A DNA stretch of 35,632 bases from Asaia bogorensis (GTDB lineage: Bacteria > Pseudomonadota > Alphaproteobacteria > Reyranellales > Reyranellaceae). This document shows positions 9,195 through 17,134 of this stretch, in pieces. A model generated the notes under the pieces. It did no database searches. It was not told the DNA's origin and worked only from the letters and a program-made list of their open reading frames with translations. The stretch covers positions 1-35,632 of the forward strand of contig CAMDQJ010000040.1 of the NCBI GenBank assembly GCA_945905835.1, given 5' to 3'. Position 1 is the stretch's first letter. Each line of letters opens with the position of its first letter. The position numbers and the translations under genes were made by a program.

Positions 9195-12091
9195 TCGTCG
9201 GCTCCGCCGGCCGTCGACCATTCGGCGACGCGCGCCAGATGGGCGTAGTCGTTGAAGTGGGGAATGAACTCCGGCCACGGCAGGGCGGTGTAGGGCGTCG
9301 CCGGATTGGCGTAGAGCACGGCCATCTGCTCGACCAGCGCCAGCATGGCCGGCACCAGCTCAGCGCTGTCCTTCACCAGCTCGATCCTGCCGCCCTCGTC
9401 GAGGCCGTTGGCCTGCCAGTAGGCGAGCACGGTTTCGGCGGCCTTGCCCGCGATGTCGCGAAAGCCGCCGCGCTCGGCCATCGCCGCCTCGAGCAGGAGC
9501 TGCGGGGCGAACAGCGCGTTCATCTCCTTGCGTGAGGGCACGCGGCCGGTCTTGTAGTCGATGATCTCCCACACGCCCTTGCCGATTTCGTCGACGCGGT
9601 CGGCGCGCGCGCGGATGGTGAGCGGACCGAGCCTGAGCTCGCCCTGGGTCTCGCCGCCCAGCAAGTGCACGCCGGCGGCGCGGCGGCCGTTTTCATTAGC
9701 GACGAACCAGCGCGCCAGCCGCTGGAAGCGCGGCCACCAGAAGGCGCGCTCGGCGGGAGCGGCCAGCAGTGCGCCCAGATGATGCTCGCCGACCGCCTCG
9801 AAGCGCGCCACGGCGTCAGGCGGCAGCACGCCCGAGGGATAGGCTTTCAGGAATTCGTCGAGCGCGTCGTGCAGCTTGGCGCCGCGGTCGGCGGCGCCCA
9901 GTTCGGCTTCCAGCGGATCTAGCGCGCGAAGACTGAGGATGTAGCGGGCATAGAGGCCGTAGGGATCGCGGCGCCATTGCTCGATCGCGGTGACGTAGAG
10001 CTCGGTCGGCCGGGCAGCCAGCGGCGGCGTGGGCTTGGGGCGCAGCCACGGCTGGTAATCGGCGGGCCGGTCGAGGGCGTCGGCCCATTGCACATAGTGC
10101 AGGCCGCGCTGGATGTAGACCGGCGGCGGCGCGGTCGAGCCGTGCTCGTAGCCGAGAAGCGCGTCGAGTCGCGCCAGCCAGCGCGACGGTACGGTCGGCG
10201 CGCCGCCCTCGCGCTCGGAGCGGGTGATCAGCACGCGCTCGGCGGCCAGTGCCGAGACGAAATCGTGGGCGGCAAGGCCGATGCGGCGCTCGGGCTGCGG
10301 CAGGCCGAGCGCGCCACGCATCGGCCGGTTGAGCCATGGGCCTGTTTCGACCGACGGCGGCCAGGTGCCCTCGTTGAGGCCGCCCAGCACCAGCAGGTCG
10401 GCGCGCTGCAGGCGGGCTTCGAGCGGACCCCAGATCGACAGGCGCGGATGGCGGCCGAAGCTGGGGCGGATGGTTTCGGTCGCCAGCATCGTTCCGAACA
10501 AGGCCGGCCATTCGCCGCCGGCGATTTCAGGCTGGCCGGCCCAGGCGATGCGCTGGCGGGCCAGCACATCGGCCAGCGCTTCGCCTGATTCGCCGCGCCA
10601 CAGCGTGTCGGCGGAGGAGATGGTTTCGGCCGCAGCGATGGTGGCGTTGAGCAGGGCGTCGGGCGCGGCGTTGATTGCCATCAACGCCGTGAGTGCCGAG
10701 GTGCGTTCCTGGAGACGGTCCAGAAGATCCGAAATGGCGGGCTCGGGCTTGCTCAGCAGAGCGCGGATCGCCTCGATACCGGCGGCGGGCTTGAGGCCGC
10801 GCAGAAATTTGCGGTCGAGGCGGCGGGCGGCGTCCAAAAGCGCCGCGCGTTCGAGACCAAGCGTGCACAGCGGATGCTTCAGCAGCGCCAGAAGATCGAC
10901 CGGGGCGAAGCCGCCGTCGATGGCGGCTAGAAGCGCGCGCAGCAGCGTGGCGGGCGGGGTGTCGGAGAGCGGCGCGCCGGCCGAGTCGTCGATGGCGACA
11001 CCCCAGCGCAGCAGTTCGGCGGTGACGCGGCGGGCGAGATCGCGGTCGGGCGTGATCAGGGCGCCGGTCTGGCCGGGTTTCTCCAGGACTTCGCGGAGCG
11101 CCAGCGCGATCGTCAATGCTTCCTGCTGATGGGTGGCGCAGTCGGCGCGCGAGACATGCTCCAGCGCCAGTGGATCGGGCCGGCTCCAGTTCTCGCTGGT
11201 CTCGGCCGGCCGCATCAGCTCGGCGATCAGGCGGCGGCGGATGGGATTTCTCGCCGCGCCCGGCCATTCGGTAACGTCGGTCCGCGCGCAGTCGAGGGCG
11301 GCCAGAAGTTCGCGCAGGCCGAATTGCGGATGGGTTTGATCCAGCGCCGCCCAGCTCTCCTCGTCCATGTCGCGGTCGAGGCCGGGCAGCACGACCACGC
11401 CCTGCGGCAGCTGCGCGATGGTGGCCAGGAGCTCACGGGTGGCGGGCTGCGAGCCGGTCGAACCTGCTGCAATGACCGGCGTTTGCGGCGGCGTCTTGCG
11501 CCAGCGCTCGGCCTGGGCGCGGATCGCCCGGGTGCGGCGGTCGAGAACGTCGATCTGGCCACGCTCGGCCAGCACCGCCGGCCACGCCGTGCCGACGATC
11601 TCGAGGAACGTCAGCGTGCGCAGCCAGTGCTGGGAGAAATTGCCCTCGACCAGGCCGGCAAGCTTGTCGAAGGGCACGCCGTCGATGGCGAGTTCGTCGA
11701 GCAGCGACGCCAGCTCGCGCGCCAGCTTCAGCGCCTGCGCCGCCGTCTGGGCGATGCGCTCGCCGGTGTCGTCGCGGAACAGCGCCACCATCTGCGCCAG
11801 CAGCGCCTCGCGTTCGGCGGGGTCGATGGCGGGCGGCAGGTCGAGCGCGTCGCCGGCGCCCCATTCACCCTCTTCCACATCTCCGAGCGGCGCCATTTTC
11901 GGCAAGATCGTCGGCTTGCCGGCTGCTGCGCGCAGGAAGGCCTCGCGCAAGGCTCGCACCGACCGCCGCGTCGGCACCAGGATCAGCGTATCGGCCAGCG
12001 CCAGCGGATCGGGGCCGTGTTCGGCCAGGATCGCGCGCGCCAGTTCGTCGGCGAAATGCCGGTCGATGCCGATCGAGAAGATACCTTTCAT
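9191..12091 (-). CDS. addB: Double-strand break repair protein AddB
   Basis: A 966-residue partner of AddA. The N-terminal helicase-like part has LILVPTRRSVRALREAF in place of a functional Walker A. The middle contains VLGGLNEGTWPP, and the C-terminal PD-(D/E)XK nuclease has WEIIDYKTGRVPSRKEM. There is no cysteine in roughly the last 300 residues, so the iron-sulfur staple of Bacillus AddB is absent; I believe this is usual for the alphaproteobacterial form. The ATG at 12091 overlaps the murU stop, which supports this start over the longer open frame. The stop overlaps the addA start. Confidence 0.93.
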   Translation of the reverse strand: MKGIFSIGIDRHFADELARAILAEHGPDPLALADTLILVPTRRSVRALREAFLRAAAGKPTILPKMAPLGDVEEGEWGAGDALDLPPAIDPAEREALLAQMVALFRDDTGERIAQTAAQALKLARELASLLDELAIDGVPFDKLAGLVEGNFSQHWLRTLTFLEIVGTAWPAVLAERGQIDVLDRRTRAIRAQAERWRKTPPQTPVIAAGSTGSQPATRELLATIAQLPQGVVVLPGLDRDMDEESWAALDQTHPQFGLRELLAALDCARTDVTEWPGAARNPIRRRLIAELMRPAETSENWSRPDPLALEHVSRADCATHQQEALTIALALREVLEKPGQTGALITPDRDLARRVTAELLRWGVAIDDSAGAPLSDTPPATLLRALLAAIDGGFAPVDLLALLKHPLCTLGLERAALLDAARRLDRKFLRGLKPAAGIEAIRALLSKPEPAISDLLDRLQERTSALTALMAINAAPDALLNATIAAAETISSADTLWRGESGEALADVLARQRIAWAGQPEIAGGEWPALFGTMLATETIRPSFGRHPRLSIWGPLEARLQRADLLVLGGLNEGTWPPSVETGPWLNRPMRGALGLPQPERRIGLAAHDFVSALAAERVLITRSEREGGAPTVPSRWLARLDALLGYEHGSTAPPPVYIQRGLHYVQWADALDRPADYQPWLRPKPTPPLAARPTELYVTAIEQWRRDPYGLYARYILSLRALDPLEAELGAADRGAKLHDALDEFLKAYPSGVLPPDAVARFEAVGEHHLGALLAAPAERAFWWPRFQRLARWFVANENGRRAAGVHLLGGETQGELRLGPLTIRARADRVDEIGKGVWEIIDYKTGRVPSRKEMNALFAPQLLLEAAMAERGGFRDIAGKAAETVLAYWQANGLDEGGRIELVKDSAELVPAMLALVEQMAVLYANPATPYTALPWPEFIPHFNDYAHLARVAEWSTAGGADE

Positions 12092-12780
12092 TTCAGCACC
12101 CGCTCGGCTTGGGCGAGGGCTGCCGGCGTGCCGACATGGAACCACTGGCCGTCATGCACCATGCCGTAGAGGTGGCCGGCCGCCTGGGCGCGATGCCACG
12201 ACTTCACCAGCGAGAAGGGGCCGTCGGGCGCGTTGTGCAACAGGCGGCGGTCGCAGACCGAGATGCTGGCGAAGAGATAGGGCGCGCTTGGCTCCGCGCC
12301 GCGATGGCGTGCATGGCCGTCTGCTTCGAGAAAGTAGTCGCCGCGGTCCGAGGCTTCGCGGCCGATGGCCCGGTCGAGGGGATGAAGTAACAGCAGCGCG
12401 TCCATGCGCGCGGGATCCCACAGGGTTTCCATGCGTCGCAGCATCGGCACCGGGCCGTCGGTCCACAAGCCGTCGCCGTTCAGCACGAAGAACGGACCTT
12501 CGCTCAGCAAAGGAAGCGCGTTCTTGAGGCTGCCGCCGGTGTCCAGCAGGCGATCCTCGCGCACGATATTGGCGCGGCCGCCGAGATGGCTGGCGATCTG
12601 CTCGCCGAGATGATGGACATTGACCACGATGTTGCGAACGCCGTGATCGGTCAAACGATCCATCGCGCGGTCGAGCATCGAGCGGCCCGATACCGGGATA
12701 AGAGGCTTGGGCGTCGTATCACTGAGCGGCCGCATGCGCTCGCCGCGGCCGGCCGCCAGGATCATGGCGCTGCGGATCAT
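12088..12780 (-). CDS. murU: N-acetylmuramate-1-phosphate uridylyltransferase-like nucleotidyltransferase
   Basis: A 230-residue NTP-transferase. The N-terminus MILAAGRGERMRPLSDTTPK is the nucleotide-binding signature; LDTGGSLKNALP, VLNGDGLW and FHVGTPAAL follow. The upstream gene encodes an AmgK-like sugar kinase. Together they match the AmgK-MurU route, in which recycled MurNAc is phosphorylated at the anomeric carbon and coupled to UDP, bypassing de novo, fosfomycin-sensitive UDP-MurNAc synthesis. The ATG at 12780 overlaps the amgK stop by four bases. The assignment to MurU rather than another sugar nucleotidyltransferase rests largely on this neighbour. Confidence 0.87.
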   Translation of the reverse strand: MIRSAMILAAGRGERMRPLSDTTPKPLIPVSGRSMLDRAMDRLTDHGVRNIVVNVHHLGEQIASHLGGRANIVREDRLLDTGGSLKNALPLLSEGPFFVLNGDGLWTDGPVPMLRRMETLWDPARMDALLLLHPLDRAIGREASDRGDYFLEADGHARHRGAEPSAPYLFASISVCDRRLLHNAPDGPFSLVKSWHRAQAAGHLYGMVHDGQWFHVGTPAALAQAERVLK

Positions 12781-13775
12781 GCGGCACCGATGCGGCGCAA
12801 CGCCGGCGGCAGATGCGTGTCTACCCATCGGCGCAACGGCGCGAGCGCCTCGTGCGCCAGCGAGCGCTCGAACATCCGCCAGACGCGCGGCAGGTGCGGC
12901 AGGTATTGCGGCCGGCCGTCGCGCTTCAGCAGGCGCACGAACAGCCCGACGATGCGGGCGTGGCGCTGCGCGCCGACGATGTTGAAGCCGGTGGTGAAAT
13001 CAGCGCGATCGGTGATGCCAGCCTCCGCGAGATAGTGCTCGAACACCGCCTTGTGCACGGTGGGCGCCACGTCGCGGCGCGCGTCCTCGATCAGTGAGAC
13101 GAGATCGTAGGCGGGATGACCGGTCTGGGCGTCCTGGAAGTCGAGCAACCCGCAGGCGCGCACGCCCGCGCGCTGTGGCAGCCACATTAGATTGTCCTTG
13201 TGGAAGTCGCGCAGCAGCAGCGTGTCGGCGGTTTTAGGCATATGCGCAAGGCAGGCGCGCCACGCCGCGCGGTAGCTCTCGATGGTCTCGGCCGGCGTCG
13301 GCTTGCCCGTCGCCTCGGGCAGGTACCATTCCGGCAGCAGCATCGCAGCCTCGATCATGGCCTCGCCGGCATAGGCCGTGAGGCCGGGCAGAATCGCGCG
13401 TGGGCCGGTGGCATGCAGCGCCACCAGCACGTCGGCGGCGCGTGAATAGAGTGCGAGTTCGTCGCCGCCCTTTTCCAGCACGCGGGCGAAGGTGTCGTCG
13501 CCGAAATCTTCCAGCAGGAGAAAGCCGCGTTCGGGATCTTCCGCCCGGATCTCGGGCGGGCTGAGGCCGAGAGCCAGCAGGTGGTAGGCGATGCGCGTGA
13601 ACGGGCGCACGTCATTCTGCGGCGGCGGCGCGTCCATGACGACGCGGGTCTCGCTGTCGCGCGTCCAGCGGTAGTATTTTCGGAACGAGGCGTCGCTGGC
13701 GAGCAGGTGTTCCGTGGCGTCGCCCCATCCCGTCGCCGCCACGAACGCCGCGCGGAGGGCTGCGCGTTCAGGCAT
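12777..13775 (-). CDS. amgK: N-acetylmuramate/N-acetylglucosamine anomeric kinase AmgK-like phosphotransferase
   Basis: A 332-residue aminoglycoside-phosphotransferase-fold kinase. The catalytic loop is LLLRDFHKDNLMWL, and the metal-binding segment is GLLDFQDAQTGHPAYDLVSL, whose DFQDA form is typical of AmgK. AmgK phosphorylates MurNAc and GlcNAc at the anomeric position during cell-wall recycling; MurU, encoded next, uses the product. The ATG at 13775 overlaps the tsaE stop by eight bases (ATGCCTGA). The frame is open further upstream, but that part would run inside tsaE. Older annotation often calls such genes 'phosphotransferase' next to tsaE. Confidence 0.87.
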   Translation of the reverse strand: MPERAALRAAFVAATGWGDATEHLLASDASFRKYYRWTRDSETRVVMDAPPPQNDVRPFTRIAYHLLALGLSPPEIRAEDPERGFLLLEDFGDDTFARVLEKGGDELALYSRAADVLVALHATGPRAILPGLTAYAGEAMIEAAMLLPEWYLPEATGKPTPAETIESYRAAWRACLAHMPKTADTLLLRDFHKDNLMWLPQRAGVRACGLLDFQDAQTGHPAYDLVSLIEDARRDVAPTVHKAVFEHYLAEAGITDRADFTTGFNIVGAQRHARIVGLFVRLLKRDGRPQYLPHLPRVWRMFERSLAHEALAPLRRWVDTHLPPALRRIGAA

Positions 13776-14202
13776 GGGAATCGACCGTGTCAAGGATCGC
13801 GCGTCGTCCTTCGCCCGCGATCTCCAGTGCGACGCCGAGATGCTTGGGCAGCAGGGCACCCAGCCGCTCTGGCCATTCGATTAGCACGATGCCGCCGGCG
13901 AGTGCGTCTTCCCAGCCGAGCTCGAAGACCTGCTCGGGCGTCTCCAGGCGATAGAGGTCGAAGTGCCAGAAGGTGCCGCGCTTGGTCTCGTAGACCTCGA
14001 CCAGGGTGAAGGTCGGGCTCGGCACTTCGAGGTAGGGATCGGCCGCCGCGGCACGGATGATCGAGCGCGCCAGCGTCGTCTTGCCGGCGCCGAGCTCACC
14101 GCTCAGCGCCACGACGTCGCGCGGCTTCAGCCGCTGGGCCAGCGTGTAGCCCAACCCTTGGGTCGCGATCTCATCGGCAAGGTCAAATTGAAAAGTCGGC
14201 AC
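13768..14202 (-). CDS. tsaE: tRNA threonylcarbamoyladenosine biosynthesis ATPase TsaE
   Basis: A 144-residue P-loop protein with Walker A GELGAGKT (residues 35-42), then SPTFTLVEVYE, FWHFDLYRL and IVLIEWPERL, the full set of TsaE hallmarks. It supports the TsaB-TsaD complex in making t6A37 on ANN-decoding tRNAs. The start is GTG at 14202, supported by GGAGG five bases upstream; no in-frame ATG exists nearby. The start codon and ribosome-binding site sit in a perfect hairpin (14191-14225). The gene heads a tightly overlapping run into amgK, murU, addB and addA. Confidence 0.95.
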   Translation of the reverse strand: MPTFQFDLADEIATQGLGYTLAQRLKPRDVVALSGELGAGKTTLARSIIRAAAADPYLEVPSPTFTLVEVYETKRGTFWHFDLYRLETPEQVFELGWEDALAGGIVLIEWPERLGALLPKHLGVALEIAGEGRRAILDTVDSHA

Positions 14203-14225
14203 CGGGTCCTCCGATGCCGACTTTT
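14191..14225 (-). promoter_or_regulatory. Perfect 11-bp hairpin enclosing the tsaE ribosome-binding site and start
   Basis: On the - strand, AAAAGTCGGCA and TGCCGACTTTT pair perfectly around a 13-base loop. The loop contains the GGAGG ribosome-binding sequence, and the GTG start begins at the loop edge with its last two bases in the stem. Folding would hinder initiation, so this may be a translational switch. Alternatively, because the 3' arm ends in four U, it may be a weak terminator after ahcY. The structure is directly visible; the role is inferred. Confidence 0.6.
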
Positions 14226-14254
14226 AGCATGTGCGCCCCTGTGGGCGGTTGGGC

Positions 14255-15649
14255 CTAGTAGCGGTAGAGATCGCCCTTGAACGGCCCGGCCTCGGGCACG
14301 CCGATGTACTCGGCCTGGTCGGGGCGGAGCTTGGTGAGCTTGGCGCCGACCTTCTCGAGATGGAAGGCCGCGACCTTCTCGTCCAGGCTCTTGGGCAGGA
14401 CGTAGACCTTCTTCTCGTACTTAGTCGGATTGGCCCACAGTTCGATCTGGGCCAGCGTCTGGTTGGAGAACGAGGCCGACATCACGAAACTCGGATGGCC
14501 CGTGGCGTTGCCGAGATTGACGAGGCGGCCTTCCGACAGAACGATGATGCGCTTGCCGTCGGGGAACTCGACCTCGTCGACCTGCGGCTTGACGTTATGC
14601 CACTTGAAGTTCCGCAGGTTGGCGATCTGGATCTCGCTGTCGAAGTGGCCGATGTTGCAGACGATGGCGCGGTGCTTCATCGCCTTCATGTGGTCGAGAG
14701 TCAGCACGTCGACATTGCCGGTCGCGGTGACGAAGATATCGGCGCGCGGGGCGGCATCTTCCATCGTCACGACCTCGTAGCCTTCCATCGCCGCCTGCAG
14801 GGCGCAGATCGGGTCGATCTCGGAGACCATGACGCGGCAGCCGGCCTGGCGCAGCGAGGCGGCTGAGCCTTTGCCGACATCGCCGAAGCCCGCGACCATA
14901 GCCACCTTGCCCGACATCATGACGTCGGTGCCGCGGCGGATGCCGTCGACCAGCGACTCGCGGCAGCCGTAGAGATTGTCGAACTTCGACTTGGTGACCG
15001 AGTCGTTCACATTGATGGCCGGCCACAAAAGCTTGCCTTCCTTCTCCATCGTGTAGAGACGGTGCACGCCGGTGGTGGTCTCCTCGGTGACGCCGCGGAT
15101 CGACTTGCCGAGCTTGGCGTACCAGCCGGGCTTGGCCTTGTTGGTCTTGGCGATCGCCTTGTAGAGGACCTCTTCCTCCTCGTTGGTCGGCTTGGCGATC
15201 AGCGAGGCATCCTTCTCGGCGCGGATGCCGAGATGGACCAGCAGCGTTGCATCGCCGCCGTCGTCGAGGATCATGTTGGGTTCGCCGCCGTCGCCCCATT
15301 CGAAGATCTTGTGCGTATAGTCCCAATACTCTTCCAGCGACTCGCCCTTGATGGCGAAGACCGGCGTGCCGGCCTTGGCGATGGCGGCCGCGGCGTGGTC
15401 CTGCGTCGAGTAGATGTTGCACGAGGCCCAGCGCACGTCGGCGCCCAGCTCCTTCAGCGTCTCGATCAGCACGCCTGTCTGGATGGTCATGTGCAGCGAG
15501 CCCGCGACGCGCGCGCCCTTCAGCGGCTTCTTGGGCCCGTATTCCTTGCGGATCGACATCAGGCCGGGCATCTCGGTCTCGGCCATGTCGAGTTCCTTGC
15601 GGCCCCAGTCGGCGAGCCCGATATCCTTGACGATATAATCCTGGGCCAT
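14255..15649 (-). CDS. ahcY: Adenosylhomocysteinase (S-adenosylhomocysteine hydrolase)
   Basis: A 464-residue cytoplasmic NAD-dependent enzyme that splits S-adenosylhomocysteine into homocysteine and adenosine, relieving product inhibition of methyltransferases. The NAD-binding motif [36 protein letters not shown], the [19 protein letters not shown] lysine region and the C-terminal KGDLYRY (needed for NAD binding in the family) are all present. Length is normal, including the insertion typical of the longer bacterial form. It is followed after 52 bases by tsaE. In many alphaproteobacteria ahcY neighbours ptsH; here two small + strand genes lie between them. Confidence 0.97.
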   Translation of the reverse strand: MAQDYIVKDIGLADWGRKELDMAETEMPGLMSIRKEYGPKKPLKGARVAGSLHMTIQTGVLIETLKELGADVRWASCNIYSTQDHAAAAIAKAGTPVFAIKGESLEEYWDYTHKIFEWGDGGEPNMILDDGGDATLLVHLGIRAEKDASLIAKPTNEEEEVLYKAIAKTNKAKPGWYAKLGKSIRGVTEETTTGVHRLYTMEKEGKLLWPAINVNDSVTKSKFDNLYGCRESLVDGIRRGTDVMMSGKVAMVAGFGDVGKGSAASLRQAGCRVMVSEIDPICALQAAMEGYEVVTMEDAAPRADIFVTATGNVDVLTLDHMKAMKHRAIVCNIGHFDSEIQIANLRNFKWHNVKPQVDEVEFPDGKRIIVLSEGRLVNLGNATGHPSFVMSASFSNQTLAQIELWANPTKYEKKVYVLPKSLDEKVAAFHLEKVGAKLTKLRPDQAEYIGVPEAGPFKGDLYRY

Positions 15650-15730
15650 GCGGCGCTCCCGGGGATGCTAGGGTGTATTCGGCGGCCGTGTCTTATCAGC
15701 GGCCAGCCCCCGCCTCAACGCGCCTCATGC

Positions 15731-15760
15731 GCATATAAGCAAGAATTTATGGCCATATGC
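15731..15760. promoter_or_regulatory. Inverted repeat in the region upstream of ahcY
   Basis: GCATAT and ATATGC face each other over an 18-base AT-rich spacer, about 80-110 bases upstream of the ahcY start and within the divergent interval. The AT-rich island stands out from the GC-rich surroundings and could hold the ahcY promoter or an operator, for example for an ArsR-type SahR regulator. The match is short and no regulator is in the window, so this is only a candidate. Confidence 0.25.
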
Positions 15761-15831
15761 GGCAGGCTTTATCTCCATCCCCGCTCGCCGTTATGGCCGG
15801 CGGCATTGAACTCCCGTCCGGGCCTTCCCAA

Positions 15832-15861
15832 TTGAGGGGTCTCTTGCAAAGCGGAGATAAT
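15832..15861 (+). promoter_or_regulatory. Candidate sigma-70 promoter for the small-gene pair
   Basis: TTGAGG (15832-15837) and GATAAT (15856-15861) are separated by 18 bases. The -10 box ends six bases before the ATG at 15868, so a transcript from it would be leaderless or nearly so. This is pattern matching only, without support from data. Confidence 0.35.
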
Positions 15862-15867
15862 CGCCCC

Positions 15868-16071
15868 ATGCAAAATCGCGATGACCGGCTGGTGGCACTG
15901 TCGAACGAGGCGGCTTCGCTTCTGGACAAGCCCAAGCAGTATCGCGCGGAGATGGAAGCATTGCCGCCCAGCGATCCCCATCGCGCCCGATTGGAGAAAA
16001 TCATCCGGGACCTGCTGGCTTCGGCGAATTCTCTTTCCGACGCCGTCAAAAGCAGCGTCGGCAAGTACTAG
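15868..16071 (+). CDS. Small conserved-looking hypothetical protein, 67 residues
   Basis: A charged, soluble, probably helical protein starting MQNRDDRLVALSNEAASLLD and ending SDAVKSSVGKY. No family is recognised. I chose the ATG at 15868 over an upstream frame extension (15757), because the residues before it look non-coding and a GGAG lies 12 bases upstream. A possible promoter (TTGAGG, 18-base spacer, GATAAT) would place the transcript start almost exactly on this ATG. It precedes the next small gene by 21 bases on the same strand, so the two are probably co-transcribed. Function unknown. Confidence 0.6.
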   Translation: MQNRDDRLVALSNEAASLLDKPKQYRAEMEALPPSDPHRARLEKIIRDLLASANSLSDAVKSSVGKY

Positions 16072-16092
16072 GCCCGCCGGCGCCGTGGCCCC

Positions 16093-16404
16093 ATGAGCGA
16101 TCTTGACCAGTCGTTCCAGGCGACGGAAAAGAACGTCGAGCAGGGCCAGAAAGTGGCCGAAGACTATGCGCAGCGTCTGCAGACGGACGATCGCTCGCTG
16201 ATCGCCAAGCTGCTGATCTACGCTTTTGTCGGCCTGATCGGTCTCGTGGTGCTGATGGTGGCCGCCGGCACCGCGTATGGCGGCTGGGACAAATGGGTGG
16301 ATGCCTCCAAGTTCTTCCTCGGCATCCTGAGCTCCGTCTTGTTGTCCGTCGTCACGCTGGTGATCGGCTACTATTCCGGCAAGGATCAAGTAGCGGCCGG
16401 CTAA
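16093..16404 (+). CDS. Small inner-membrane protein with two transmembrane segments, unknown function
   Basis: A 103-residue protein. Residues 1-36 are polar and helical (MSDLDQSFQATEKNVEQGQK...), and two hydrophobic segments follow at about 37-61 and 74-95. The C-terminus is short and polar (YYSGKDQVAAG). This resembles a two-pass membrane protein with a cytosolic coiled N-tail. No family is recognised. It is next to the 67-residue gene on the same strand, and its TAA stop overlaps the ptsH stop on the opposite strand by four bases. The clear membrane topology and clean frame make a real gene likely; the role is unknown. Confidence 0.7.
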   Translation: MSDLDQSFQATEKNVEQGQKVAEDYAQRLQTDDRSLIAKLLIYAFVGLIGLVVLMVAAGTAYGGWDKWVDASKFFLGILSSVLLSVVTLVIGYYSGKDQVAAG

Positions 16405-16697
16405 TCCTCGCCGAACTTGCTCTCGACCAGGGCCGCGAGCGCGGCCATCGCCTCGGCGGCCTGCTTGCCCGAGCACGACAGCTCGATCTCGCTGCCGATG
16501 CCGGCGGCCAGCATCATCAGGCCCATGATCGAGAGACCCGAGACTTCCTGGCCCTTGAAGGCCACGCGCACGACCGAATCGAACTGCCCGGCGGTGCGAA
16601 CGAACTTGGCGGCGGCCCTTGCGTGCAGGCCGCGCTTGTTGGCGATCGGCAGCATACGCCGGAGCGCCCCGGCCACGGCTTCCGCCGCGTCGTTCAC
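16401..16697 (-). CDS. ptsH: Phosphocarrier protein HPr (nitrogen-type PTS)
   Basis: A 98-residue HPr/NPr. The phosphoacceptor histidine is H25 in NKRGLHARAAAKF, and the regulatory serine region is SGLSIMGLMMLAA, the target of HPr kinase. The start is GTG at 16697, whose codon overlaps the TGA stop of the EIIA gene, indicating translational coupling. The frame is open much further upstream, but that part is the shadow of EIIA. With HprK and mannose-type EIIA upstream and no sugar permease in sight, HPr here is probably regulatory, taking phosphate from EI-Ntr encoded elsewhere. Confidence 0.93.
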   Translation of the reverse strand: MNDAAEAVAGALRRMLPIANKRGLHARAAAKFVRTAGQFDSVVRVAFKGQEVSGLSIMGLMMLAAGIGSEIELSCSGKQAAEAMAALAALVESKFGED

Positions 16698-17098
16698 GAC
16701 GCTTCCTTGGCCAGCAGACGCGAGGCGACAGTGATGTACTTGCGGCCGGCTTCCTGGGCCATGCGCACGGCCTCGGCGAGCGGCCGGTTGCGGACGCTGG
16801 CGAGCTTGACCAGCATCGGCAGGTTGACGCCGGCCAGCACCTCGATGCGCGCCTGCTCGATGATCGAGATCGCGAGGTTGGATGGCGTGCCGCCGAACAT
16901 GTCGGTGAGCACGATCACGCCGTCGCCCGAATCGCAGGTCTTCACCTGCTCGAGGATTTCGCTGCGCCGTTTTTCCATGTCGTCGTCGGCGCCGATGCAG
17001 ACCGCCGAAGTACATTGCTGCGGACCGACGACATGCTCCAGGGCGGCCAGGAATTCGCGCGCCAGATTGCCGTGGGTCACGAGGACGATGCCGATCAT
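16694..17098 (-). CDS. PTS EIIA component, mannose/fructose family (ManX-like)
   Basis: A 134-residue EIIA-Man domain. The N-terminus MIGIVLVTHGNLAREFL carries the phosphorylated histidine H9, and DGVIVLTDMFGGTPSN is the family signature. No EIIB, EIIC or EIID gene is near, so it probably acts as a phosphate sink or regulator in the alphaproteobacterial PTS-Ntr rather than in sugar transport. It lies 36 bases after rapZ and overlaps ptsH by four bases. In rhizobia this gene is often called manX; I leave the symbol blank because mannose transport is not implied. Confidence 0.92.
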   Translation of the reverse strand: MIGIVLVTHGNLAREFLAALEHVVGPQQCTSAVCIGADDDMEKRRSEILEQVKTCDSGDGVIVLTDMFGGTPSNLAISIIEQARIEVLAGVNLPMLVKLASVRNRPLAEAVRMAQEAGRKYITVASRLLAKEAS

Positions 17099-17134
17099 GC
17101 GCTACCCGAATCTACACCCGAATTCATGCCCGAA

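Noticed and set aside
7413-9248. 611-codon open frame opposite addA
   Set aside because: Shadow of addA, whose helicase motifs are all intact in the other strand's frame.
15650-15760. S-adenosylhomocysteine riboswitch upstream of ahcY
   Set aside because: I looked for a conserved aptamer core and saw none; only an AT-rich inverted repeat is visible. A covariance-model search would settle it.
16698-17015. Long N-terminal extension of ptsH
   Set aside because: The extension is arginine-rich shadow of the EIIA gene; the GTG at 16697 overlapping the EIIA stop gives a normal HPr.
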